A DNA stretch of 64,000 nt from Burkholderiaceae bacterium (GTDB lineage: Bacteria > Pseudomonadota > Gammaproteobacteria > Burkholderiales > Burkholderiaceae_D), in contig JAFANH010000006.1 in assembly GCA_019232795.1 (NCBI GenBank), positions 1-64,000 of the forward strand, read 5' to 3'. Below the pieces are notes generated by a model. That model was not told the origin of the DNA. It was given only the letters and a program-made list of their open reading frames with translations, and did not search any database. Shown piece by piece: positions 18,270 to 26,849 of the stretch. A program made the translations under genes and the position numbers. Numbering within the stretch: position 1 is the first letter of the stretch; the number at the start of each line of letters is the position of its first letter.

Positions 18270-18276
18270 TCGACAT

Positions 18277-18306
18277 GCCGCCATGGTCCATCAAATCCAT
18301 GGCGGC
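18277..18306 (+). terminator. Hairpin after the cold-shock gene
   Basis: A perfect 10-bp stem, GCCGCCATGG (18277-18286) with CCATGGCGGC (18297-18306), and a 10-base loop lie 8 bases after the csp stop. There is no U-tract, so it may protect the 3' end rather than terminate on its own. Confidence 0.5.
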
Positions 18307-18375
18307 TGCAGTAATTCACCAAACGGTGCCGGCGCTGTCGGCATCGGCAAGTTTCGCGGTTGTTTCGTGTTGAGG

Positions 18376-18441
18376 GCACCATGCAGATAGCATGGGTCTT
18401 CATTCAACGGCTGCCCGGTGCACCATGCAGATAGCATGGGT
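18376..18441. repeat. Two exact 22-bp direct repeats, each a small hairpin
   Basis: A 22-bp sequence occurs at 18376-18397 and again, identical, at 18420-18441, a 44-bp period. Each copy contains the inverted repeat CCATGC-agata-GCATGG. The pair lies between the cold-shock gene and infA, just before a terminator. It could be a protein-binding pair or an RNA element; no known family is recognised. Confidence 0.7.
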
Positions 18442-18467
18442 TACGGGCGACTGCGGGTAGTGAATGG

Positions 18468-18492
18468 AAGCTCGCTTCGGCGAGCTTTTTTT
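18468..18492 (+). terminator. Rho-independent terminator upstream of infA
   Basis: The stem AAGCTCGC (18468-18475) and GCGAGCTT (18480-18487) closes on a TTCG tetraloop and runs into seven T residues. It ends the csp transcript or acts as an attenuator 40 bases before infA. Confidence 0.88.
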
Positions 18493-18531
18493 GTTTATCC
18501 CGTCACGCAAGTGACCCTTCCAGGAACCCAA

Positions 18532-18789
18532 ATGGCCAAAGAAGAATTGATCGAAATGCAGGGAAAAGTCGACGAGATATTGCCGGATTCGCGCTTTCGC
18601 GTCACGCTCGACAACGGCCACAGCATCATAGCCTACACGGGCGGAAAGATGCGCAAGCACAATATCCGGATTCTCGCCGGTGACAAGGTCACGTTGGAAA
18701 TGTCGCCCTATGACCTGAGCAAAGGGCGCATTACGTTCCGCCACCTCGAGCGAACCGGCCCATCGCCTGCGCGGCGGACGTTTCGCTAG
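18532..18789 (+). CDS. infA: Translation initiation factor IF-1 (second-copy type)
   Basis: The 85-residue S1-like OB-fold protein begins [30 protein letters not shown] and has the IF-1 core motif [17 protein letters not shown]. It binds the ribosomal A site during initiation. The C-terminus is extended by about 14 residues compared with the ribosomal-operon IF-1. Location beside a cold-shock gene, away from any ribosomal protein operon, fits the extra infA found in Burkholderiales. AGGAA lies 5-9 bases before the ATG. Confidence 0.92.
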   Translation: MAKEELIEMQGKVDEILPDSRFRVTLDNGHSIIAYTGGKMRKHNIRILAGDKVTLEMSPYDLSKGRITFRHLERTGPSPARRTFR

Positions 18790-18921
18790 CGCCCCGGTCC
18801 TTTTGAACTTGAATCAGGCCGCATACCTTCAAGCCAGTGTGGCCAGTTAACAGAAATTTCCGAGCTCGAAATCCCGGCGGACTTCAAAGCCTATTCCGGT
18901 ATCGTTTTCCGTACCAAAAAC

Positions 18922-18952
18922 AAAAAAAGGACTTAGGCTTTCGCATAAGTCC
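18922..18952 (-). terminator. Terminator of the tRNA-Val transcript
   Basis: On the minus strand GGACTTA pairs with TAAGTCC (18946-18952 with 18929-18935) and is followed by seven T residues (18922-18928), 20 bases beyond the tRNA 3' end. Confidence 0.85.
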
Positions 18953-18972
18953 TTGTTCTGTATTGAATTGCT

Positions 18973-19047
18973 TGGTGGGCGGTACTGGGTTCGAACCAGT
19001 GACCCCTGCCGTGTGAAGGCAGTGCTCTACCACTGAGCTAACCGCCC
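18973..19047 (-). tRNA. tRNA-Val (anticodon CAC)
   Basis: The minus strand folds as a cloverleaf: acceptor GGGCGGT/ACCGCCC, D-arm with AGCTCAGTGGTAGAGC, anticodon stem CTGCC/GGCAG with loop TTCACAC (anticodon CAC), and T-arm GGTTCGAACC. The CCA end is encoded. It reads GTG codons. Confidence 0.96.
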
Positions 19048-19084
19048 AACGAAGGCAAGATTATCGCACAAATAGCCAGCCGAA

Positions 19085-19807
19085 TCAATTCGGCTCGGCC
19101 GATGCGGTAATGGTGCGCCATACGCAGCGGCCTTTAGCCTCTTTATCCAGCTTATCTAGCGTAGCTTCGTGCTCAGCCAATTCCTCCTGCGTTGCCGGCA
19201 AGACAATGATTTCAGCCAAGGGCACCATCTCGCCATCGGCACCGGCCGCCGCTGTGGCCGGCTCGCCGCCCAGATCCATGGTCAGGCTGTTTTGCCCGCG
19301 CGTCATGGCCAGATAGACTTCGGCCAGCAATTCGGCGTCCAGCAAGGCGCCGTGCAGGGTACGGTGCGAGTTGGAAATGCCGTAGCGCTCGCACAGGGCG
19401 TCGAGCGAGTTGCGTTTGCCGGGATGCATTTCCTTGGCCTGCACCAGGGTGTCGATCACTGGACCGACTTGCTCCTGAAAAGACGGCAAAGCGAGCCGCT
19501 TGAACTCGGCATCGAGAAAGCCGATATCGAACGGCGCGTTATGGATGATGACTTCGGCATCCTTCAGGTACACGCGCAACTCGTCGACGATTTCCGCAAA
19601 CTTCGGCTTGTCGCTCAGAAATTCAGTGGTCAAGCCGTGTACGGCCAGCGCACCCTCTTCAGAATCGCGCTCGGGGTTGATATAGCTGTGGAAGTTGTTG
19701 CCGGTCAGACGGCGGTTCATCAGTTCCACGCAACCGACTTCAATGACGCGGTCGCCCGATTTTGCATTCAAGCCTGTGGTTTCGGTATCAAGAACAATTT
19801 GACGCAT
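19085..19807 (-). CDS. dnaQ: DNA polymerase III subunit epsilon (3'-5' exonuclease)
   Basis: The 240-residue proofreading subunit has Exo I at D7-T-E9 (DTETTG), Exo II in HNAPFD (D94) and Exo III-epsilon H152-xxxx-D157 (LHGALLDAE). The C-terminal region (about 180-240) is the part that contacts the polymerase subunit; its QEELAEHE segment is typical. It lies 15 bases after rnhA on the same strand, the usual rnhA-dnaQ pairing. Confidence 0.96.
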   Translation of the reverse strand: MRQIVLDTETTGLNAKSGDRVIEVGCVELMNRRLTGNNFHSYINPERDSEEGALAVHGLTTEFLSDKPKFAEIVDELRVYLKDAEVIIHNAPFDIGFLDAEFKRLALPSFQEQVGPVIDTLVQAKEMHPGKRNSLDALCERYGISNSHRTLHGALLDAELLAEVYLAMTRGQNSLTMDLGGEPATAAAGADGEMVPLAEIIVLPATQEELAEHEATLDKLDKEAKGRCVWRTITASAEPN

Positions 19808-19822
19808 GACAGTGCCTAAAAA

Positions 19823-20257
19823 TTAAATTACCGATTCGACGCCCTTATTGGCTAACGCGTCGGCTGCTTCGTTGCCTTCGTGGCCGGCATGGCCTTTCAC
19901 CCAGCGCCATTCTATCTTGTGCTTACCTTGCGCCTCATCCAGCGCCCGCCAAAGATCGACATTCTTGACCGGTTCCTTGGCGGCGGTCTTCCAGCCACGC
20001 GCCTTCCAGCCGTGTATCCATTCGCTGATGCCTTTTTGCACGTATTGGCTGTCGGTGTGCACAACCACGTCGCAAGGCCGCTTCAAGGCGTTGAGCGCCT
20101 CGATCACGGCGCGCAGTTCCATGCGGTTGTTGGTGGTATTGCGCTCGCCTCCGAACAATTCCTTGCGATGCTCGCCCGCGATCAGCAAGGCGCCCCAACC
20201 GCCGGTACCGGGATTGCCCTTGCAGGCCCCGTCCGTATAAATTTCTATTTGTTCCAT
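19823..20257 (-). CDS. rnhA: Ribonuclease HI
   Basis: This 144-residue enzyme degrades the RNA strand of RNA-DNA hybrids. Catalytic acidic residues are visible at D9 ([12 protein letters not shown]), E47 (NRMELRA) and D69 (HTDSQYV), with a C-terminal Asp in NEAADALAN. It sits between the methyltransferase and dnaQ genes, all on the minus strand with short gaps. Confidence 0.97.
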   Translation of the reverse strand: MEQIEIYTDGACKGNPGTGGWGALLIAGEHRKELFGGERNTTNNRMELRAVIEALNALKRPCDVVVHTDSQYVQKGISEWIHGWKARGWKTAAKEPVKNVDLWRALDEAQGKHKIEWRWVKGHAGHEGNEAADALANKGVESVI

Positions 20258-20264
20258 TGTCGCT

Positions 20265-21038
20265 TTAAAGGTGATGTAGTTTGTCGGCCACCGGCACGCC
20301 CTGCGCCGCCTTGGCTTTGTGTTTGCTCCAGACTGGGCCGATCAGGCGCACGCCGCTCACGCGTTTGACGGCTTGCAGGATATAGACCGAACCGAAGTAG
20401 GGCCACCAGCGGTCGCCGGCTTTCTCCATGAAGGCAAAGCGGTTCAGCCACTTGTCGGTGGTCAATGGCGGCGCGTAGCAACCGAAATGCCCGCGATTGA
20501 TTTCCATATTGAGCAGTTTCAGCCAGTCTTTCAAACGCGGCAGGCCGATGAATTCACCGTCCAGCGGCAGGAAGTGGGTACCGGTCAGGCGGCCCAACAC
20601 CTGGCGCGCGCCCCACAGGCTGGCCGGATTGAAACCACACACGATCACCTGACCTTCCGGACGCAACACCCGGTCGACTTCGCGCAAGACCTGGTGCGGA
20701 TGTGCGGCAAATTCAAGTACATGCGGCAAGACCACCAGGTCCAGGCTTTGCGAAGCGAACGGCAGTTCGGCGAAATCGTGCACCAGCACGATCCGCGAAG
20801 GGTGCTCGGCGTCGCCATCAGCCGGCGCATGGGTGTCGGTCAGCCATTTGTTTTGCATGCGGTTGGCGCCGAGCGCATTGATTTGCGGCAGGCCGATCTG
20901 CACGGCGTTGAAGCCGAAGATGTCGACCGTCAGCGCGTCGAGGCAGGATTCTTCCCAGGCGCGCACGTAGCTGCCTGCCTGTGTTTCCAGCCAGGGGCCG
21001 AGCGCTATAATGGGTTTTTCAGGAGTGCTTTGCGTCAT
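20265..21038 (-). CDS. SAM-dependent methyltransferase (class I)
   Basis: This 257-residue Rossmann-type methyltransferase shows the segments [39 protein letters not shown] (as separate motifs: [24 protein letters not shown]), the post-I to motif III region of the UbiE/BioC-like family. The glycine-rich motif I is poorly conserved. It is conserved between gloB and rnhA in betaproteobacteria; the substrate is unknown. The ATG at 21038 overlaps the gloB ATG on the opposite strand. A TTG at 21080 would extend it into gloB and is less likely. Confidence 0.82.
   Translation of the reverse strand: MTQSTPEKPIIALGPWLETQAGSYVRAWEESCLDALTVDIFGFNAVQIGLPQINALGANRMQNKWLTDTHAPADGDAEHPSRIVLVHDFAELPFASQSLDLVVLPHVLEFAAHPHQVLREVDRVLRPEGQVIVCGFNPASLWGARQVLGRLTGTHFLPLDGEFIGLPRLKDWLKLLNMEINRGHFGCYAPPLTTDKWLNRFAFMEKAGDRWWPYFGSVYILQAVKRVSGVRLIGPVWSKHKAKAAQGVPVADKLHHL
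20984..21011 (+). promoter_or_regulatory. Promoter of gloB inside the methyltransferase gene
   Basis: A perfect TATAAT at 21006-21011 with TTTCCA (20984-20989) 16 bp upstream points to gloB. It lies within the 5' coding part of the divergent methyltransferase gene. AGGAG follows at 21021-21025. Confidence 0.6.
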
Positions 21039-21825
21039 GGATAGCTTGAGTGTATTGCCAGTTCCTGCGTTTCGCGACAATTATCTGTGGCTGATCCATA
21101 ACGGCAAGCAAGCAGCCGCCGTCGACCCGGGGGACGCCGCGCCGATTCTGGCCGCACTGCAGGCACATCAACTGTCGCTGGCCGCTATTTTACTGACTCA
21201 TCACCACGCTGACCATGTCGGCGGCGTCGGAGGCTTGCTCGAACAGGCCAAGACCCCAGCCCGCCTTCCCGTTTATGGACCGCGCACGGAAAACATTTCC
21301 GGCGTTACCCACGCCTTGGCCGAGGGAGATCAAGTCAGGTTGGCAGAACTGGACCTTGATCTTTCCGTGCTGGACGTACCGGGCCATACGGCCGGCCATA
21401 TCGCCTATTTCGCGCCGCGCCAGCATTGGGTATTCTGTGGCGACACCCTGTTTGCCGGTGGTTGTGGCCGCCTGTTCGAGGGTACGCCGGCGCAAATGGT
21501 CGCTTCACTTGCCAAACTGACAAATCTGCCGGGCGATACGCAGGTTTTTTGCGCCCATGAATATACGATGGCCAATTTGCGCTTTGCCCAGGCGGCCGAA
21601 CCCGGCAACCCGGCGTTGGCAGCCAGAATTGCCCGGGAACAGGCCAAGCGAGACCAGGGTTTGCCTACGGTACCTTCCACCATCGCACTGGAAAAAGCGA
21701 CCAACCCCTTCCTGCGCTACCGTGAACCGGCCATTATGGAAGGTCTGCATGCCAGCGGCCGCTTGCAAGGGCGCGATCCCGTGGCCAGCTTTGCTGCACT
21801 GCGCGAGTGGAAGAACAGTTTTTGA
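21037..21825 (+). CDS. gloB: Hydroxyacylglutathione hydrolase (glyoxalase II)
   Basis: This metallo-beta-lactamase-fold enzyme hydrolyses S-lactoylglutathione to lactate and glutathione, completing methylglyoxal detoxification. The metal motif THHHADH is at residues 54-60, with further ligands in GHTAGHI and [13 protein letters not shown]; the C-terminal substrate domain includes NPFLRYREP. Length is 262 residues. AGGAG lies 11 bases before the ATG, and the start overlaps that of the divergent methyltransferase. Confidence 0.95.
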   Translation: MDSLSVLPVPAFRDNYLWLIHNGKQAAAVDPGDAAPILAALQAHQLSLAAILLTHHHADHVGGVGGLLEQAKTPARLPVYGPRTENISGVTHALAEGDQVRLAELDLDLSVLDVPGHTAGHIAYFAPRQHWVFCGDTLFAGGCGRLFEGTPAQMVASLAKLTNLPGDTQVFCAHEYTMANLRFAQAAEPGNPALAARIAREQAKRDQGLPTVPSTIALEKATNPFLRYREPAIMEGLHASGRLQGRDPVASFAALREWKNSF

Positions 21826-22142
21826 GCCCCTATGCCCCTCCCACCGACCCGCATAATCACCTTGCCAACTATTTGCCACATTGCTATGTTACGCAATAGT
21901 GCTTGACGGCCCAAAACTGCCGTCAGTACACTGCACGGTCTTTTCCTCGAGTCGTCATGGCATCGTCATTGAAGCTGGTGGTGAGACACATTGGGTATCG
22001 ACCGAAGTCAAATCCATCTGCGCCCGTTAAGTGTCCATTAAGCGCGCGCCAAGCTTGATTTGCGCCCGCTGGCATACGGCAAGTTTGATTGCCGTCAAAT
22101 GAGTTGCGTTGTCCCTTTAAAAGTTATTAAGAGTCGCAATTG
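21826..22142. other. Intergenic spacer upstream of the lytic transglycosylase
   Basis: About 317 bp without a gene. A 7-bp hairpin, TGACGGC (21904-21910) with GCCGTCA (21919-21925), may end gloB transcription. Short related stretches (AAGCTTGATTTGC and AAGTTTGATTGC) recur near 22050-22100. No clear promoter was assigned. Confidence 0.5.
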
Positions 22143-23672
22143 ATGCAGGTTTCCAGAGTTCTTCTTTCCGCAATGTTGCTGGCCTGCGTGTGCCGGCAGG
22201 CACTGGCGGAAGAGTCGAATGGCGCGCAGCCGTCCGCTGCCGCGCAGCCCTTGATTCTGGATCAGAAACTGGACGGCAACCTGGGACCCAACGATCTGGC
22301 GCTCGACGGTTTGGTGACCGAGGATGTCGACTTGTGGGGCCGCATACGCAAGGGCTTCGGCATTCCCGATCTGGACAATCCCCTGGTTGCCAATCAGACC
22401 GCCTGGTATGTCGCGCGTCCCGATTACATCCAGCGGTCGACACTACGCGCTTCCCACTATCTGTATCACGTGGTCGAGGAGCTGGAAAAGCGCAATATGC
22501 CGACCGAGTTGGCACTGCTGCCCTTCGTCGAGTCAGCCTTCAATCCGCAAGCCTACTCGAGCGCCAAAGCCGCGGGCATGTGGCAATTCATTCCATCGAC
22601 CGGACTGGATTTCAAGCTCAAGCAAAACATGTTCAAGGACGACCGGCGCGACGTGCTGGCTTCCACCGATGCTGCCCTTACCTACCTGCAGAGACTTTAC
22701 GACCAGTTCGGCGATTGGCAGCTGGCCTTGGCAGCTTATAACTGGGGCGAAGGTTCGGTGCAGCGTGCCGTCAACAAGAATCGCGCGGCCGGCCTGCCGA
22801 CCGATTTCAATAGCCTGAGTCCGCACATGCCGATCGAAACGCGCAACTATGTGCCCAAACTGCAGGCGGTCAAAAACATTATCGCCAATCCGGTGCGCTA
22901 CGACATCACGCTGCCGCCGGTCGATAACGCCCCCTACTTCGTCAGCGTCGAGAAAAAGCGCGACATCGACGTCAAGATTGCCGCCAAGCTGGCCGAACTG
23001 CCGCTCGAAGAATTCCAGGCCCTGAATCCGCAATTCAATCGTCCCGTCATCACTTCCGATACGCCCATCCTGCTCCCGGAGAGCAACGCCGACAAGTTCA
23101 AGGAAAATCTGGCGAACTGGGGCCACGCGCTGTCGTCCTGGACTTCCCATACCATCACTTCGGCGCGAGAGAAAATCGAAACCATCGCAACACGCTTCGG
23201 CACCACGCCGGCCGTGATACGCGAAGTGAACCAGATCCCGCCGCGCACGCATTTGAAAGTCGGTTCGACCATCCTGGTGCCCAAGAGCGCGGCCAACGAA
23301 GCGACCGACATCGCGCCCGAAGTCGCCGAGCACGCCACGATGGCGGTCGAACCGGATGCACCGCCGTTTCGCCGCGTTTATGTACGCGTAGGCCGGCGCG
23401 ATACGCTGAGCTCGATCGCTGCGCGCAACCGCGTCAGCGTCGCGCAACTGAAATCGTGGAACAATTTGCGGCAAGACCGCGTCGCACCGGGGCAAAGCCT
23501 GCAAGTTCAAGTCCCCATCCGTGCAGCCGTCCATCCGGCAAACCGGGCGCCGGCGCCGGTTCGCCGCGTGGCAATCAGCCACCCGGTCAATCGCCCGGTC
23601 GTTCACCCAGCCCCAAAGCGCGCCAAAGTGGCCACTGCGCCTGCCAAGCCGCAGAAAAAACACTCAGCCTGA
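22143..23672 (+). CDS. mltD: Membrane-bound lytic murein transglycosylase D
   Basis: MltD cleaves peptidoglycan to 1,6-anhydromuropeptides. The 509-residue protein has a signal peptide (about 1-22), a goose-lysozyme-like SLT domain with catalytic Glu130 in LLPFVESAFNPQAYS and AGMWQFIPSTG, and two LysM peptidoglycan-binding modules (around 336-385 and 398-445). The tail is Pro/Ala/Lys-rich and low in complexity. The cysteine at residue 15 and the ALA-E site leave open whether it is lipidated or secreted. A TTG one codon upstream is possible but less likely than this ATG. Confidence 0.92.
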   Translation: MQVSRVLLSAMLLACVCRQALAEESNGAQPSAAAQPLILDQKLDGNLGPNDLALDGLVTEDVDLWGRIRKGFGIPDLDNPLVANQTAWYVARPDYIQRSTLRASHYLYHVVEELEKRNMPTELALLPFVESAFNPQAYSSAKAAGMWQFIPSTGLDFKLKQNMFKDDRRDVLASTDAALTYLQRLYDQFGDWQLALAAYNWGEGSVQRAVNKNRAAGLPTDFNSLSPHMPIETRNYVPKLQAVKNIIANPVRYDITLPPVDNAPYFVSVEKKRDIDVKIAAKLAELPLEEFQALNPQFNRPVITSDTPILLPESNADKFKENLANWGHALSSWTSHTITSAREKIETIATRFGTTPAVIREVNQIPPRTHLKVGSTILVPKSAANEATDIAPEVAEHATMAVEPDAPPFRRVYVRVGRRDTLSSIAARNRVSVAQLKSWNNLRQDRVAPGQSLQVQVPIRAAVHPANRAPAPVRRVAISHPVNRPVVHPAPKRAKVATAPAKPQKKHSA

Positions 23673-23680
23673 CAATCTTT

Positions 23681-23741
23681 AGGCTACGCTGAATAAATCT
23701 CGTGAGGCTGCGCGGCGCATGAGACTTATTCAGCGTAGCCT
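23681..23741. repeat. 61-bp near-perfect palindrome between convergent genes
   Basis: Positions 23681-23696 pair perfectly with 23726-23741 (arm AGGCTACGCTGAATAA). After one mismatch the pairing continues (TCTC/GAGA, then TG/CA) almost to a three-base centre. It lies between mltD and the Rid gene, which converge. It may be a bidirectional terminator, or the fused ends of a lost mobile element; the arm resembles some IS termini in character only. Confidence 0.75.
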
Positions 23742-23805
23742 TAATACCCCGGACGAAGTTGCCGTCTCGCGATGGCTCGATCAGCCTGCCCTCCTTATAT
23801 GAAAG

Positions 23806-24198
23806 CTAGAGCGGCACCACCGCAGTAGCTTCAATCTCTACGCGTGCCCTGTCTTCGATCAAAGCAACGACCTGCACCGCGGTCATGGCTGGAAAATGCT
23901 TGCCGATGATGTCCCGGTAAGCGGCGCCGATTTCCTTGTGGGCCGCGACGTATTCCTTTTTATCAAGCACATACCAGGTCATGCGCACGATATGCTCGGG
24001 CCGCGCACCGGCTTCAGCGAGCACGGTCACGATATTATTCAAGGCTTGCCGCACCTGGCCGGCAAAGTCGTCAGTGTGGAATTGGCCTTGCGCGTCCCAC
24101 CCTATCATTCCGCTCACGCACACAGTGCGGCCGGCCGCTGCCACGCCATTGCTATAGCCCTTGGGCCTGACCCAGCCGGGCGGTTGCAAGATATCCAT
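23806..24198 (-). CDS. RidA/YjgF-family protein lacking the catalytic arginine
   Basis: This 130-residue member of the YjgF/YER057c/UK114 family is the last gene of the anthranilate-CoA operon. RidA proper is a trimeric enamine/imine deaminase whose Arg105 is essential. Here the aligned position in FPAMTAV is Met105, so it belongs to a Rid subgroup without the canonical catalytic residue. In this operon it may act on the enamine intermediate produced by the monooxygenase/reductase, or have a different role. It lies 25 bases after the acyl-CoA dehydrogenase gene. Confidence 0.85.
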   Translation of the reverse strand: MDILQPPGWVRPKGYSNGVAAAGRTVCVSGMIGWDAQGQFHTDDFAGQVRQALNNIVTVLAEAGARPEHIVRMTWYVLDKKEYVAAHKEIGAAYRDIIGKHFPAMTAVQVVALIEDRARVEIEATAVVPL

Positions 24199-24223
24199 AT
24201 ATTTCCCTCGTCAAAGACGCCGA

Positions 24224-25393
24224 TCAGGCCGCGCCATGTTCGCGCAACAACTCGCGCGCAATGATCATTTGCTGCACCTCGGTCGCGCCTTCATAGATGC
24301 GCAAGGCACGGATTTCGCGGTACAGGCGTTCCACCATTTGCCCGCTCACCACACCCAGACCGCCAAACATCTGCAAGGCCGCATCGATCACTTGCTGCGC
24401 CGTTTCGGTGGCAGTCATTTTCGCCATGGCCGCTTCGCGCGTCACCGGCTGCCCCTGGTCGCGCTGCCAGGCGGCGCGGTAAGTCAGCAGCGCGGAAGCG
24501 TCGATACCGGTCGCCATCTGCGCCAGCTTGGCCTGGGTCAACTGAAAGTCCGCCAGGGTGTGGCCGAACATTTTGCGTGTGGTGGAACGGTGCAGTGCCT
24601 CCTGCATGGCGCGCCGTGCGAAGCCGAGTGCGGCCGCAGCAACGGAAGTGCGGAACACGTCGAGCGTGGCCATCGCCACCTTGAAACCCTTGCCGGCCTC
24701 GCCGATGCGGCAGTGTGCGGGAATACGGCAATCGTGCAGGCGCAGCCGTGCCAGCGGATGCGGTGCAATCACATCGATACGCTCGGCAACGTCGAAACCT
24801 GGCGTGCCGGTCTCGACGATGAAAGCAGAAATACCGCGCGCGCCGGGTGCTTCTCCGGTGCGCGCGAACAGGACGTAGAAATCGGCGATACCACCATTGG
24901 AAATCCAGGTCTTTTCGCCGTTCAGCACGTAGTGTTCGCCATCGACGGCGGCCGTGCATTGGAGCGCCGCCACGTCCGATCCCGCCTCCGGCTCGGACAG
25001 GGCAAACGCCGCGATTGCCGTGCCTTCGGCTACGTGCGGCAAGTAACGCTGCTTTTGCGCGCTGCTGCCAAACAGGCTGATCGCGCCGGAACCCAATCCC
25101 TGCATCGCGAAAGAAAAATCGGCCAGGCCGCAATGCCGGGCCAGTGTTTCGCGGATCAGGCATAGCGCGCGCGTGTCGACGACATCGCCCATTCCGCCAT
25201 AGCCGGTTCCGCCGATGGCGTGACGCAGCCAGCCGGCTGCGCCCAACTGTTTGACCAGGCCGCGGCAGGCGGCGTCGACGTTGCTGTCGTCGATATGCTT
25301 CAGATGCTCACTTGCCCAGGAATCGAGCGCGCGCACCAGAATGCGGTGATGCGGTTCGAAGAATGGCCAGTTGCTGAACGGATGGTCAGACAT
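24224..25393 (-). CDS. Acyl-CoA dehydrogenase family protein
   Basis: This 389-residue FAD enzyme has the acyl-CoA dehydrogenase layout: N-terminal helical domain, central beta domain ([22 protein letters not shown]) and C-terminal helices ending in [10 protein letters not shown], which holds the usual catalytic Glu. In the anthranilate-CoA operon it is expected to oxidise a ring-derived or ring-opened acyl-CoA. The precise substrate cannot be read from the sequence. Confidence 0.9.
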   Translation of the reverse strand: MSDHPFSNWPFFEPHHRILVRALDSWASEHLKHIDDSNVDAACRGLVKQLGAAGWLRHAIGGTGYGGMGDVVDTRALCLIRETLARHCGLADFSFAMQGLGSGAISLFGSSAQKQRYLPHVAEGTAIAAFALSEPEAGSDVAALQCTAAVDGEHYVLNGEKTWISNGGIADFYVLFARTGEAPGARGISAFIVETGTPGFDVAERIDVIAPHPLARLRLHDCRIPAHCRIGEAGKGFKVAMATLDVFRTSVAAAALGFARRAMQEALHRSTTRKMFGHTLADFQLTQAKLAQMATGIDASALLTYRAAWQRDQGQPVTREAAMAKMTATETAQQVIDAALQMFGGLGVVSGQMVERLYREIRALRIYEGATEVQQMIIARELLREHGAA

Positions 25394-25432
25394 TTTTCCC
25401 TTTCGTTGCTGCTGCGTTCAATCGCCTTTTAC

Positions 25433-26287
25433 TCAATCACCTTCGAAAGCCGGCTTTTGCCTGGCGACGAAGGCATGGTAGGCACGATGGAAGTCGTTGG
25501 TGGCCATGCAGATTGCCTGGGCCTGCGCCTCGGCCTCGATCGCCTCATCCACTCCCATATTCCATTCCTGCTGCAGCATTTTTTTGGTCATGCCATGCGC
25601 AAAGGTCGGCCCCGCGGCCAGTTCGGCCGCGAACGCTTGCGCCTCGCCCAACAACGAATGCGGTTCGCACAGGCGATTGAAAAAGCCCCAGCGCTCGCCT
25701 TCTTCCCCGCCCATCGAACGTCCGCTGTACAACAACTCGGCAGCGCGCCCCTGGCCGATTACGCGCGGCAACAATGCACAGGCGCCCATGTCGCAACCGG
25801 CCAAACCAACCCGGGCAAACAGGAATGCCGTCTTGCTGCGCACTGTACCGTAGCGCAAGTCCGAAGCCAGCGCCAGCAAGGCGCCGGCTCCCGCGCACAC
25901 GCCATCAATGGCTGCAATGACAGGCTGCGGACAGGCGCGCATTGCCTTGACCAAATCGCCGGTCATGCGCGTAAATGCGAGCAGGCCCGGCATGTCGAGT
26001 TGCGTCAACGGGCCGATGATGTCGTGCACATCGCCGCCCGAGCAAAAGTTGTCGCCGGCGCCGGTGATCACGATCGCCTTCACGTCATTGGCGTAGGCCA
26101 TCCTGCGGAACAGCTCGCGCAATTCGGCATAAGAATCGAAGGTCAAGGGGTTCTTGCGGTCCGGGCGGTTGAGCGTCAAGCTTGCCACGCCGTTCTGCAC
26201 GGCAAAGCCGAAGTGCACCGCCTGATAAGATGAAAGTATGTTGCGATTGCCCGGCAGCGTGTGAGGCTGCCCCGGTAGATGGCGCAT
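25433..26287 (-). CDS. Enoyl-CoA hydratase/isomerase family protein
   Basis: This 284-residue crotonase-fold protein has oxyanion-hole segments in [10 protein letters not shown] and [15 protein letters not shown] and a C-terminal helical region. It may hydrate or open the alicyclic CoA-thioester made by the upstream monooxygenase/reductase. AAGGAG lies 7 bases before the ATG, and the MarR gene ends 9 bases upstream. The first 20 residues are extra compared with typical crotonases. Confidence 0.88.
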   Translation of the reverse strand: MRHLPGQPHTLPGNRNILSSYQAVHFGFAVQNGVASLTLNRPDRKNPLTFDSYAELRELFRRMAYANDVKAIVITGAGDNFCSGGDVHDIIGPLTQLDMPGLLAFTRMTGDLVKAMRACPQPVIAAIDGVCAGAGALLALASDLRYGTVRSKTAFLFARVGLAGCDMGACALLPRVIGQGRAAELLYSGRSMGGEEGERWGFFNRLCEPHSLLGEAQAFAAELAAGPTFAHGMTKKMLQQEWNMGVDEAIEAEAQAQAICMATNDFHRAYHAFVARQKPAFEGD

Positions 26288-26296
26288 ATTTGCTCC

Positions 26297-26845
26297 TTAA
26301 TTCCTGATTTCCGTGGAAGGTTCGGGCTTGGCAGCAGCATCCGCACCAGCCAGATGAGTCTTGAGTTGGGACAGCAGGCGGCTCAGCTTGTCCTTTTCCT
26401 GCAACGACAGGCCGGCCAGCAATTCGGCGATCCAGGCTTCATGTTCGGCGGCCATTCTGGCAAAGGCACGCCGCCCGGCCACTGTCAGTTTGACGCTATA
26501 GGCACGCCGGTCGCCCGGTATCGGCACGCGCGCCACCAGCTTTTCCTGTTCGAGCTGATCGGTAATCACGGTGATGTTGCCACCGGTGACCATCATGCGC
26601 TGCGACAATTCCCCCATGCGCAGGCCGTCGGGGTGACGCTGCAATTGCGCCATCAGGTCGAAGCGCGGCAAGGTAATGTCGAATTCCGTGCGCAGCCTCG
26701 AGCGCACCTCGTTCTCGATGCGGGTAGTGCAAGACAGCATACGCAGCCACAATTTCAGCGCTTGATGATGATCGTCAGTCACGCGGGTTTCGAGATCGAA
26801 TACCTGCGCAGCCTGCTCGCCGTCGCCCGTCGTTTTGCGCACCAT
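26297..26845 (-). CDS. MarR family transcriptional regulator
   Basis: The 182-residue protein has the MarR winged helix-turn-helix (MGELSQRMMVTGGNITVITDQLEQ, then the wing with PGDRRAYSVKLT). The start is the ATG at 26845, 4 bases after the monooxygenase stop, with GGAAGG upstream inside that gene. It lies inside the operon it presumably controls. A palindrome at the operon promoter (30923-30942) is a plausible binding site, with an aromatic-CoA thioester or anthranilate as possible ligand. Confidence 0.9.
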   Translation of the reverse strand: MVRKTTGDGEQAAQVFDLETRVTDDHHQALKLWLRMLSCTTRIENEVRSRLRTEFDITLPRFDLMAQLQRHPDGLRMGELSQRMMVTGGNITVITDQLEQEKLVARVPIPGDRRAYSVKLTVAGRRAFARMAAEHEAWIAELLAGLSLQEKDKLSRLLSQLKTHLAGADAAAKPEPSTEIRN

Positions 26846-26849
26846 CGAT

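Noticed and set aside
18376-18441. Short direct repeats considered as a CRISPR remnant
   Set aside because: Only two copies with a 22-bp spacer and no cas genes; the repeats look like regulatory hairpins.
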